Source of the DNA: Haematococcus lacustris
Taxonomy: Eukaryota > Chlorophyta > Chlorophyceae > Chlamydomonadales > Haematococcaceae
Assembly (NCBI GenBank): GCA_030144725.1
Contig: JASKMD010000010.1
Span: 527,157 to 591,156, forward strand
Direction: 5' to 3'
DNA: 64,000 bases
Part shown: positions 1 through 10,061 of the stretch, piece by piece
Numbering within the stretch: the first letter of the stretch is position 1
Layout of the letters: every line of letters begins with the position of its first letter
Notes under the pieces: model-generated
The model's input: the letters and a program-made list of their open reading frames with translations, nothing else
The model's database searches: none
What the model was told of the DNA's origin: nothing
Position numbers and translations under genes: made by a program

Positions 1-330
1 AGCAAGCTCAATCCAACCCAAAACAGCCACCGCCCATGCATGAAGCCTGACACCACTACCCCACTTGAGCCCATGCCCATGTTTCTAGACACTGTGAAGG
101 AGGTGTATGATGACGAAGAGTGTTATGCATTGTTGATGTGGTTCCATCCCGATTTGTTGCATGATGAGGTGTGCTTTGGCAAACTGACCAACACACACTG
201 TGCACGATATTGCCAGCACATGGGGTTGGATAGGCCAAAGGAACGTCGGAAACTGCGTCGTTTAGTGGTGAGGGACCTAAGGAGTGAGCAGCTGGAGTTT
301 GAATATGAGGTGAACCGTTTATATGGCTGA
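1..330 (+). CDS. 3' end of an unknown gene, open at the window edge
   Basis: The frame is open from base 1 to a TGA at 328-330. The first in-frame ATG is at 40, which would give 96 residues, but the frame has no upstream stop, so this may be the last exon of a longer gene. The product is charged and rich in Leu, Arg and Glu, with an Arg/Lys cluster (RPKERRKLRRL) and several Cys and His, and no signal peptide or repeat. A TGTAA at 343-347, 13 bases after the stop, matches the usual green-algal polyadenylation signal and supports a real 3' end. I do not recognise the family. Confidence 0.4.
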   Translation, partial: SKLNPTQNSHRPCMKPDTTTPLEPMPMFLDTVKEVYDDEECYALLMWFHPDLLHDEVCFGKLTNTHCARYCQHMGLDRPKERRKLRRLVVRDLRSEQLEFEYEVNRLYG

Positions 331-1157
331 TTTGGCTGGTTATGTAAGGTGCATGGGGGTCTACTTTGGAGCATCACAAACGGCCCAAACATGAACACAA
401 CGCGTTTATGTCCTGATTACACGATAGAAGCCCACACAAGGAGCCGCACAGAACTGGCAGTTCACATCCTGCCGCCCTGGTTGGACAGTGAGAACGGCCG
501 GAAAAGTGCCCTTTTCATGCAAATTTGTCGCACGCTTGTTGTCGCACATTGTTGTGCAGGGAAAGCCCGGAAGCCACACCAGCACTATCAAGCACATGAT
601 CAGCACTAGCACTAGCACTAGAACACATGTCGGGGGGGTCCTGCGCCCGACAAGAAATTCAAAAATCTGAAAAGCTGAGCCGCTGAGCGAGATAGCTATT
701 CGCCGATCACAGCCCCACTAAGCAGACCAATTCCGGCACAATGCGACCAGAATTCTCAACACCCCCGCCCGCCCCGGCACAGGTGCACATCAGCCCGAGC
801 AGCCCGCTAGCCTCGCGCTCGTGAGCTGCACAGCCCTGCGCAAGAATCGCTGAAAAACTCTTAAAGATCAGTCGGATAGTTATCAGGGGTGCAGCCAATG
901 GCGGGGGTGACCAACAACTTTGCGCTTCCAACAACTGTTTAAGCAAGCTACTGGCGGTTAGCAGGCATGCAAGCCTGAGCCAAGCAAACAACTGCGGGCA
1001 ACTTCTCAGATCAGGGCAATAGCACACCATGCTAAGATCAACAGGCTGTTAACAGGCAGACAGGCCTGTGCCCAGAATCCTTCCATGCTCCAGTCCTGAT
1101 TCGCATTCCAGGCTGGATACCACAGGCTGTTTCAGATCAGATAAGACCTGTGCCTGT
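331..1157. other. Spacer and 3' flank of the copia element
   Basis: No convincing gene. A short CACTAG microsatellite lies at about 602-622. The stretch next to the retrotransposon stop should hold its 3' long terminal repeat, but I see no segment matching the candidate 5' LTR at 6264-6480. The 3' LTR is therefore missing, highly diverged, or replaced. Confidence 0.4.
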
Positions 1158-4100
1158 TCAGCTGAACACTCCACATCCTTGCTTGCCCATGTTAAACTGG
1201 ACTGCTGCCAAGGGCTTGGTGAGAATATCTGCCAGCATGCTGGAGGTGTGGCAGTAGTGGAAAGCTACCTCACCCCTGCTGATGCGCTCTCTGACAAAGT
1301 GGTGGTGCACATCTATGTGCTTAGCCCTGGAGGTGGCCATGGGGTTGTGCAAGAGCTGAATGGCTGCCTGATTGTCACAGCCCAGGTGCACACAGCTGGC
1401 ATCCAGCTGCAGATCCCTCATGAGCTTGCGCAGCCACAAAGCCTCCTTGGCTGCGCTGGAAGCTGCCATATATTCTGCTTCTGCTGTTGACATAGCCACA
1501 GTCGGCTGCAGGCGGCTGGACCAGCTAATGGCACCCCCATTCAGAGTGAAGATATACCCAGTGGTGCTTCTGGCTGTGTCCTTGTCCCCTGCATAGTCTG
1601 CATCAGAGAAGCCCTGCAGCCCTGACACACCACCAAACAGGAGTCCTTGATCTGCTGTGCCCTTCAGGTAACATAGCACACTGCAGGCTGCTGCCCAGTG
1701 CTGCTTAGTGGGTGCAGACATGTGCCTGGCCAAGGCGCCCACAGCAAATGCAATGTCTGGCCGTGTGCAGCAGGTCAGGTAAAGCAGACTGCCCACCAGG
1801 GCACTGTAATGATGCAGAGTTGTGTCCAATGCATCCCCTTCCCTGACTAGCTTAACAGCAGGAGCCATGGGCAGAGGCTTGCTGTGAGCTGCTGACTTGC
1901 TGTTGGCTGTAACCAGCTCCTGGATGAACTTGTGCTGGTCAAGCTTGATGGTGCCCTCAGCCCTGTCTCTGGTTAGCTGCATCCCTAGGAACCACCGTGC
2001 CTCACCCAAGTCCTTCAGTTTGAATGCTGAGGACAGCTGCTTTTTCACGTGAGCCAAGCCTGCGGTGTCCCCCTGCTGGGTGCACAGAAGGCAGTCGTCC
2101 ACATACACTAGCAGGTACACCATGCCAGTGCTCAGCTGCAGGGTAAACAGGGCAGGATCTGCCTCAGAGGCCTTGAAGCCCATGCTCAGCAGCTCCTCAC
2201 ACAGCCTAGCATGCCACGCCCTAGGGGCCTGCCTCAGTCCATACAGGGCCTTCTGCAGGCGGCACACAGTGTTAGTGCTGCCCTCCTCAAAGCCCTCTGG
2301 CTGCTGCACATAGATAACCTCCCCTGGCTCTAGCTTGCCGTTCAGGAAGGCTGTCTCAAAGTCTAACTGATGAATCTCCATGTTTTCAGCTGCTGCCTTG
2401 GCCAGGAGGGTGCGCAGTGTGGTGTGCTTGCTGACAGGTGCATAGACATCTCCTACATCCACACCTGATTGTTGATAGAACCCCTTTGCCACTAGCCTGG
2501 CCTTCAGCTTCTCAATGTTCCCTGCAGCATCACGCTTCACTTTGAGTACCCATTTGGTAGGCAGCACACGTGCATTGGCAGGACGCTCTTCAAGGCACCA
2601 TGTTTGGTTGGCATGCAGGGAGGCCAGCTCAGCATTCATGGCTTCAATCCACAGGTCTGCCATGGGACCTGCCAGAGCCTCTGCCACAGTGGGTGTGTCA
2701 TTGACAGGAGAGTCTGACACATTCATGGCAAACAAGTCAGAGTCCCTGAACCTCTCAGGTCGGTGCCTCTCTCTGGATGGGTTGCGCCGTGGCACGGGTG
2801 CAGCAGGTGCTTCAGGTGAGGCAGGCCGTGGATCAGGTGCAGGAGGCATGGGCATAGAGGGGTGCACTGCAGGTGCTGCCTGTCTTGCTGTTGCTGATGT
2901 TGGGATCAGAGGAACACGGAGCGCAGGCTGTGCCAAGCCTGGTCTTGCTGCTGCTGCTGGTCTAGCTGCTGGTGCTGCCGGTCTTGCTGCTGTTGGTGCT
3001 GCAGATGATGCTGACGGTCTGACTGCTGCTGGTGCTGCTGGTGGTGCTGCGGCTGGTGCTGCTGGTCTTGCTGCTGTCGGTGCTGCGGCTGGTGCTGCTG
3101 GTCTTGCTGCTACTGGTGCTGCAGATGGTTGTGCTCCCACTGTCTCCCTGGCTAGAGGCATAGAACGAAGGCTGAATCTGCCTATTCCTGGTCTGGGTAG
3201 CTTGCTGATGAGCTCCAGTTGCTGTTGGTGCCACATGTGGGAGCCTGGCTCATATCTGGCAGTGAGGCTGACTTGCTGACTGGGTTCTTGCTCACTGGGT
3301 GGAGAGTCTGAGCTGCTGCTGTCCTGATGTGCCCCTACGCCTTCCAGGGGTCTGGACTGTGGTCGCTGTGCACTGCTGCCTGGCCTGCTGATGCTGCTGC
3401 TGCTGCTCCCACTGTCCTCAGAGCTACTGCTGCTGGTCTGCTGCAGACTGTTGCCCCCCTCAGCAGGAGCTGCTGGGGACAGTGGCTCAGAGGGGGTTGT
3501 AGGGCTGGGTGGGAGGGGTAAGAGAAACACAGGTTGTGCTGGCTGGTCTTGCTGGCGAGTAGGCTGCAGAACTGACAGCTCGTCAAACACTATGTCCTTG
3601 CTGCATGTCTCTCTGCCATTGACCAGTACCCTGTACGCCTTAGAGCCAGGCTCATAGCCTATGAACAGGCCTTCAACTGATTTGGCTTGCAGCTTGCTGC
3701 GCTGGTGATCAGGAATGTGGAGCCAGACTCTGCAGCCAAACACTCTGAGACCAGACAGATCAGGTTTGACACCGTAGAAGGCCTCCCAAGGTGTGAGCGG
3801 CTGGCCTGACACAGGAAGCAGGCATCTGACATGATTGGCAAACTTGACAGCATGTGCCCAGAAGCTGAGTGAGATATCGGCTGAGTGGATGATGCTGCGA
3901 GCTTTTTCAAAGATGGTTCTGTTCAGGCGTTCAGCTGCACCGTTCTGCTGGGGGCTGTAGGGGGCTGAGTGCTGGTGCACTATGCCTTTGCTGGCACAGT
4001 ATTCCCTCATGCGGCTGTTGACGTATTCTGTGCCATTGTCTGTTCGGATGGCCTTGCAGCGGTAGCCTGACTGGGTCTCAAGCTCTTCAATGACTGTTCT

Positions 4101-5385
4101 GACTGTGTCTGGCACCTGAGCCTTGCTGCTGATGGGCACACACACAGAAAGCTTTGTGTACTCATCAAGGAAAGTAGCCACATACAGGCTGCCGTCTCTG
4201 GCCCTGGCATGCATGGGGCCACAGACATCCATGTGGATCAGCCCTAGGGGAGCTGTCACTGGTGCTGCATTGGGGGGTGGTCCAGCAAATGCAACATTCT
4301 TGTGCTGCTTGCCCTTGACACAGCCCACACACACAGCTGGATCTGAGGCAGCTGCTCGGAATTGTGCGGCTGTGACAGGTACACCTGACACCATGCCTGC
4401 TGACTGCATGCGTGCCAGAGCATCATAGGAAGTATGACACAGGCGCTGGTGCCACACCTGGGGAGAGTTGGAGGTGGTGCTGTTGGCAGAGGGCGCAGGC
4501 ACGTTGGTCAAGAGCTCCAGCTTTACTCTGGGGTCAGGCTGTAGAGCTGACTGCTGGATGCCATACAGCTTGGCACCCTGCTCCTGCTCAGAATCTGTGT
4601 CAGGTCCATCTGGCATGGGAACAGCAGCCAGGATGTAAGAGTTTCTGACCTTGTGCGCATTGACCCTGAGCATGCTGCCAAACTGATTGCAGCTGATCTG
4701 GCACACATCACCACGGAATAGAAAGCTGCTGCCATCGTCTGTTGCAGCTGTCACTGAGATGAAGTTCTGCTTGCTGTCGGGTACATACAAAGCATGGTTG
4801 AGGAACCAGGAGCCACGCTTGGTGCTGAGGAACACACTGCCTGACCCAACTGCCCAGACCCTGTGGCCCTCAGCTGCCAGCCTTACAGGCCTGTGCTTGT
4901 CTGGCGCAAAGGGAGTGTAGTTGTAGAAGAACTGCAGGTCCTTCAGGATGTGCTGTGAGGCTCCTGAGTCAATGCAGAAAGGGCTGTACAGGTCGCTGTT
5001 GAAGTTTAGTCTGGGCTGCACCATCTGCATGAGGACATCATCAAGATCATCATCATCATCATCATCAGCAGCAGCAGTGGAGCAGGTGAACAGGCTGGCT
5101 CCCCTGGATGGGCTCTGAGCTGCTGCTCTGCCAGGAGTCTGGGCCCTGCCTCTGCTGGGGCTGGATGTCCTGGCTGGGCTGGAGCTCCTGCCTGGACTGG
5201 GTCGTCTGCCTGGGCTGCTGGGTTTGGCAGGGTTGCTGAATAGGGTCCTCATGCGGTTGCGCTGGTCCCTGTCAAAGGTGAAACATTCAGACATGATGTG
5301 GCCAGGCTTAGCACAGTAGTTGCAGGTCAGGTGAGCATGTGAGCTGACATCCCTGGTGGACCTGTCAGGCGACTGTGCTCTGGCC

Positions 5386-5417
<32 letters not shown>

Positions 5418-6176
5418 AGGTAGTCTGAACCTGCCCCTGCCCCCCTGTCCGCCTGAGCTACCAGCCCCCCTGCTATCAGAAGGGGAGGAGTAGGACCAGA
5501 GTGAGGATGAGGAGGTGCTGAGTTGCTGCTGCATCTGCTTGCTGAGTAGGTCAGCCTCCTTAGTCAGCAGCACACGCTTGATGCGCTCGACTTTTAGGTC
5601 GGCGCTGGTCTGATCATAGCGCAGCCTTTCGACTGTGCTTTCATACTCAGGCGGTAGGGCTGCTAGAATGGCGAGTACCACTGTGGACTCAGATGTCTCA
5701 CAGTTGCAGGCTTCCAGCTCTGTAAGCAGCTGCTGCAAACGCGCATAGAAGCGCGCTACTGACTCGCCGGGCTCCATGCGCAGGAGACTGAGTTGCTGCT
5801 GAAGCTGCGACTGTCGCGCGACTGACGATTCGGTGAACTGAGATTCGAGGGTTTCCCAGGCGTCTTGCGCTGAGTCTGCAGACTTGACAGTGAAGATGTG
5901 GAGGTTAGAGACGTGCCGCTGGACAAAGGCTTTGGCTTTGCGGTCCAGCGCGCTGTCCGCGCGAGATCTGGCTAGCTCAGCAGCATACGCAGTCTGCTCT
6001 TGCTGAGTGGCGTTAGCTGCTGGCGCGGTGGGTAAGGGGGTGACGCCGTCGGCGACGACGGACCAGAGGCCTGCTTCGATTAGCAGGCCTTCGGTGCGGA
6101 TGCTCCAAATTGGCCAGTTGTCGTCATCGAGAATGGTGGCCTGATTGCCGGAGGCTGAAGCAGGAGAAGTTGCCAT
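1158..6176 (-). CDS. Ty1/copia retrotransposon Gag-Pol polyprotein, intact ORF
   Basis: A single 1672-residue frame encodes all copia functions in copia order. An N-terminal Gag region is followed by a zinc knuckle (CNYCAKPGHIMSEC, near residue 285) and an aspartic protease motif DSGAS near 403. The GAG-pre-integrase His/Cys region (HQRLCH ... CVGCVKGK) precedes integrase with D650 in HMDVCGP, D713 in RTDNGTE and E749 in NGAAERLNR. Reverse transcriptase has YVDD at about 1358-1361, and RNase H starts near FSDADYAG (about 1522) and ends with HIDVHHHF and DILTKPLA. The integrase-before-RT order defines copia rather than gypsy. It is longer than many copia polyproteins because of a Pro/Ala/Ser-rich linker between integrase and RT and a polyglutamine run after Gag. 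No stop or frameshift is seen, so the copy looks young or recently active. LTRs are not clearly paired. Confidence 0.95.
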
Positions 6177-6250
6177 CGCTGATCGACTGGGCTGTCAACC
6201 ACACGAACCCTAGCCAGCAACTTACTGGAGTCCTATCGCGCGTCAGCGCG

Positions 6251-6263
6251 TGGGCCCATAACC
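6251..6263 (-). promoter_or_regulatory. Primer binding site of the copia element (initiator tRNA-Met type)
   Basis: Read on the element's sense (minus) strand this is GGTTATGGGCCCA, followed by the leader and the Gag ATG at 6176. It is complementary to the anticodon stem-loop of initiator tRNA-Met (TGGGCCCATAACC), the site used by Drosophila copia, which primes from a 5' half-tRNA. On the sense strand the preceding bases end in CAACA, as expected for a copia LTR end. The match is by eye from known family biology. Confidence 0.65.
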
Positions 6264-6480
6264 TGTTGGAAGAGCACGGGCAGACGCGGACACCAGTTCA
6301 GGGTAGTTACATTGATCTGCCACAACTGCTAACGCGCAACCTTGCGTCAACCTTGCGCAACCTTGCGCCTACCTGTTGGAAGAGCACGGGCAGACGCGGA
6401 CACCAGTTCAGGGTGCCTACGACTGCCGGGTGTCTGCCCTAAATACGGCAGTCACACTCGCACTCATCGCGGCCGGGCCG
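6264..6480 (-). mobile_element. Candidate 5' LTR of the copia element, with a 44 bp internal duplication
   Basis: On the plus strand this starts TGTTGGAAGAGC, so on the sense strand it ends in CAACA next to the primer binding site. A 44 bp segment occurs twice in direct orientation, at 6261-6304 and 6371-6414, separated by a stretch with a repeated CAACCTTGCG motif. A TATTTAG-like sequence on the sense strand near 6450 could serve as a TATA element. The outer end cannot be fixed because no matching 3' LTR is visible; it runs into the splice-acceptor region of the next gene. Confidence 0.4.
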
Positions 6481-6489
6481 CTGGCAGGC

Positions 6490-8333
6490 ACACCCTACAA
6501 TCCCGGTGCTTGATCTCAACTGCACCGGGAGGGTATGCAACTAACAGCCCCCTCCCCCCACCCTCCTCATCCACCACGTCCAGCTCCACCCCTGGAAGCA
6601 GCAGCGGTGAGTGCCTACAAGCAAGATGGGGATGTCTACTATGCAAGGCAGACTTGCAGTGCCAAAGCCTGACTTACACCTCCTGTCAAACTCCGACATC
6701 AGCCCCGCCTGACTCACAACAACTAGCTTTGCAAAAAGTATCAGCACCCCACTGCCTCCCTGCTTGCAGGCAGCACCACCACCACTGCCAGTGGCGCGGC
6801 TGTCAGCCAGGCCGCTCAGGCTGCTGCTTCTGAATGCTCCTCAGCAGTCAAGATTGCCGTCAGCTCCGTGAGTGGCCTACCAACTGCCACCCCTTGGGGT
6901 TGCCCGTCCACCACTTGTGCCTGAACGCTACGCCCTGCAGCACACCTGACCACACTGCTGAGCTGGCTGCAGGTGTGTGGGGCCAATGCTGACGTCAGCG
7001 CTGCTGCCAGCACCTGCTCCAGGGCTGTTGCCACAGCTGTGGCCAAGGCCATTGTCAGTGTCAGTGTGACCGTGGTGGCGTCAGGTGAGATGCACAGCTG
7101 CTGTCCACATGCGCCCTGGACTCTGCGGCTGCGCTGCTTGGCTGCCTGCCTGCTCTGAACCTTGCCTGCATTCCTTGCGCTGACCTGCCTAGCACTCACC
7201 ATCTGACCTGCCCTACTTACCCTTGGCTGCAGCGGGTGGCTCCGGCTGTGGCTCAGCAAGCGGCTCTGCCACGGCTATCGCCTCCGCAGCTGCACAGGCC
7301 ATTGCCTCGGCCTTTGCCCTGGCTGCCAACGGTTGCCAGGCGGTGAGCGCATGGGGGTGTGCCTCCTTCACTCCCAGTGCCCTGCCTCTGCTCATGTTCA
7401 CATGCACTTATTCATTTGCAACATGGGTCGACTGGTAGGTGGCCCACGACCCTGCAGCGCCTTGTGTCCGCTCCCTTTCCATCTAAGTGTCCTGTTCCTC
7501 CTACGCTTGGCAGGCCCAATGCTCTAGCCCCGCCTTTCTAGACTGGAAAGAACAGCAGGCTGGTGTTTGACCTTGCATGGTGCTGCATGCGTTCCCGCCT
7601 GCAGGCTAGCAGCTACAGCCAGGCATCGGCCTACCAGACAAACCTAGCCAACGCTGCCGCCTCTGCCACAGTCAGCGCCTGTGCCTCGGGCGGGTCCGCC
7701 TCTGCCCAGACCACTGCCATTGCCACAGCAGTGGCCCAGGTGGGCCGGGCCCAGCACACAAGGCATTGGCAGGTGCATGCATGCCATGACCTGCATTCTC
7801 ATAGTACACCTGCTTGCCTACTGTGACCACAGTCCGTGGCTACCGCCATAGCGAGCGCTCTGGCAGCAGTGAGGGGTCCGTGCAACTGCCCAACCAACCC
7901 GGCGCCTGTTCCAGCCCCCTCTCCCTCCCCTTCACCCGTGCCGGAGGATAGACCCGTCCCTTTGCCAATGCCGATCCCCTTTCCCTCCCCTTCACCTGGG
8001 CTGGTGCCCACTCCTGCGCCCAGCCCCTCCCCCTCACCAGCACCCAGCCCCTCCCCCAAGCCGGCACCTAGCCCCTCCCCCAAGCCGGCACCCAGCCCCT
8101 CTCCCAAGCCGGCACCCAGCCCCTCTCCCAAGCCGGCACCCAGCCCCTCTCCCAAGCCGGCACCTAGCCCCTCTCCCAAGCCGGCACCCAGCCCCTCCCC
8201 CAAGCCTGAGCCAAGCCCCTCCCCCAAACCTAAACCCACACCTTCACCCAAGCCCTCTCCTTCACCCAAGCCAAAACCCACTCCTCCCCACAAGCCATGT
8301 GGCTCCTATGGTTGTGGCTCGCCACCCAAGTGA
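6490..8333 (+). pseudogene. 5'-truncated copy of the secreted Ala/Ser/Cys-rich, Pro-shaft glycoprotein family
   Basis: Exons 2 to 7 of the family at 45000-64000 can be traced: exon 2 ending at 6606, then 6770-6867, 6973-7084, 7233-7342, 7605-7739 and 7833-8333, all with GT-AG borders and with exon lengths 98, 112, 110 and 135 identical to the other copies. The encoded parts are a Ser/Pro/Thr linker, four Ala/Ser-rich segments with paired Cys, the conserved [10 protein letters not shown] motif, a shaft of repeated PSPKPA units, and a [11 protein letters not shown] tail ending at TGA 8331-8333. The shaft is the shortest of the five copies. The signal-peptide exon is not found: the copia element and its LTR lie where it should be, and the [10 protein letters not shown] part of exon 2 is not preserved. 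I therefore call it truncated, although use of another promoter cannot be excluded. Confidence 0.7.
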
Positions 8334-9262
8334 TGGCGGAAGGGTGTCTCGCCGCCTGACGGCCCGCCTACCAGCCACCCCTCCGCTGCTGCTGTGTGAA
8401 GCGATCTGGTCACCACCTTGACGGCAGCTGCAACAGCCCGCCAGCCACCTGACCAGTAGATGTAGAGGCAGCAGGCGGTGGCGTCTGGATGTCAGTTCTT
8501 GTCACGGGCATCCATTGTGGTACTGGTGCCTCGGATCTGCTGGGTCAGATTCCAGTTCAGATGCCTACGTCGGATGGCGACATATGCCTTTATCTGCTTG
8601 GTTAGTTAAATGCCTGGTTGCTGTGCTGCTGCTGTGTTAGTGTTGTTGTTCGTTGTTTCTTGCTGCTCGCTGTTTCTCGCCCCACTGCAATCTGAGTGGG
8701 GTCAGTTGGGCAATGGTCGCATGGTCATATGTTATCGTCGGCTAAGTGACAGGAACTGCATCCGAGCAGTCAGCTCAAGACCTAACCGGCTCCCCTCGAG
8801 TGCAGCAAAAGGAGGATCAGCACTAGACAAACTACATCTTTGCACCAGCTTGGCATCAGCCTAAGTCATGCACACACTGTACATTTGCATTCAACTCTAC
8901 CAGCCCTACAATGGCAACAAGCTATTGTGCAAGCATGCAAGTGTGAACTGGCCAAAAGGTACCTTGAAGGTGAATATACGTTACACTGGGTTGCTCTGAG
9001 CTGGGCAGCTTGAGGCAGCAGCACTCAGGTGCAAAGTGCACGTTGTGCTGGTGGCCTTGCCCACAATAGCTAGCAAACATGGATGGGGAGCTAGGAGCTA
9101 GGACAGATGAGACACCCGACGAGGGTGCCGGTGTAAGCCGGTCACCACGGAAATAACTCCCAAACCACTCAAAAGCTGAGCAACTGCCCCTTTCACCGTT
9201 CACGGCGGCGAGCCTGTTCAGAGCGGGCAGTACAGGCGTGGCGTGCATTGCGCGCTTACATC
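8334..9262. other. Intergenic, no gene seen
   Basis: No supported gene. A short Cys/Leu-rich frame at 8610-8864 has no family resemblance and is probably chance. The last ~150 bases, from about 9108, match the region upstream of the second F-box/LRR-like copy (from about 20040), so the duplicated segment begins there. Confidence 0.4.
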
Positions 9263-9283
9263 ATGGAGCAAGCGGCCCACTGC

Positions 9284-9357
9284 TCGTCACAGCATGTGGG
9301 GCTCGTCATAGCATGTGGGGCTCGTCATAGCATGTGGGCTCGTCATAGCATGTGGGG
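9284..9357. repeat. Four-copy ~19-20 bp tandem repeat inside exon 1 of copy 1
   Basis: The unit GCTCGTCATAGCATGTGGG is repeated about four times with small changes. The corresponding exon of the paralogue at 20187 has only one partial unit, so the expansion is specific to copy 1 and contributes to its loss of reading frame. Confidence 0.75.
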
Positions 9358-9441
9358 AGCACTGTACTGCGGTTGGCGGACCTCGCATTAGCAGCTGAGC
9401 GCATTGTGAGGCCGCGTTGCTCGACCTATTACATGTTTTGT

Positions 9442-10061
9442 ATACCGTACTGATACGCCTTGTTGGTGATTTCACCAAATCACTTTGTCACCAAACTTCA
9501 AATTTGTTTGAGCATACGGCTGTCACCAGATTTGTAGCAGCACCCTCTCACCATAACTATATGGTAGATGGCGCCAAAGCTGAAACAGAGCTTGCTGACG
9601 TTGATCCTTCAGCCCATAGATGCTGCGGCTCGAGAGGCAGCTGTCGCACGCGATGTGGCAGCTGTCGCAGCCGCCCGCGAGGCAGCTGCGGCTAGAGCGC
9701 TAGCAGAGGCGGGTTTGTCGCAGAGCGGTCGCAAACGATCGCGCACCTTTAAAGCGGTGAGGGCGAGAGTGATAATGAAGATGATGAGGCTGTGATGGAA
9801 GCAGCCACACGCTTCAGTGCTCGAAGGCGGCTGCCCCACTAGTGAACAAATGCATGTGTGGGCAGTGTGGACAGTTGCTGGGTGTTGCATTTGGCAGCCT
9901 ATGGCTTCGTAGATGTATTGAGAATAGAGAGTCACCAAATATGTATCACTTCAATGTTTGAGCCAGGCGCTGTCACCAGATACTTGCAATAGGGCCTGTG
10001 GGACCGATTTTTGGTTTTACCAAATCGGTGTATTCACCAACAAGGCGTATTAGTACGGTAT
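9442..10061. mobile_element. Inverted-repeat DNA transposon (~620 bp) in intron 1 of copy 1
   Basis: The left end (9442-9476, starting ATACCGTACTGATACGCC) and the right end (10027-10061, ending GGCGTATTAGTACGGTAT) are imperfect inverted repeats of about 35 bp. The paralogous locus near 20278 lacks the insert: there GCTCGACC is followed at once by AGCGGACCTG. TA dinucleotides at both ends would fit a TA target duplication, as in Tc1/mariner-like elements, but the class is not certain. Repeated GTCACCA motifs lie just inside both ends. A 75-codon frame at 9568-9795 inside it is Ala/Arg-rich with a basic RKRSR motif and may be a remnant of a transposase start. Probably non-autonomous. Confidence 0.75.

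Noticed and set aside
2515..3279. 254-codon plus-strand Ala/Gly-rich frame inside the copia element
   Set aside because: Shadow of the Pro/Ala linker of the polyprotein on the other strand.
6251..6263. tRNA gene fragment
   Set aside because: Only the anticodon stem-loop complement is present, placed exactly between LTR-like sequence and the Gag leader, as expected for a primer binding site.
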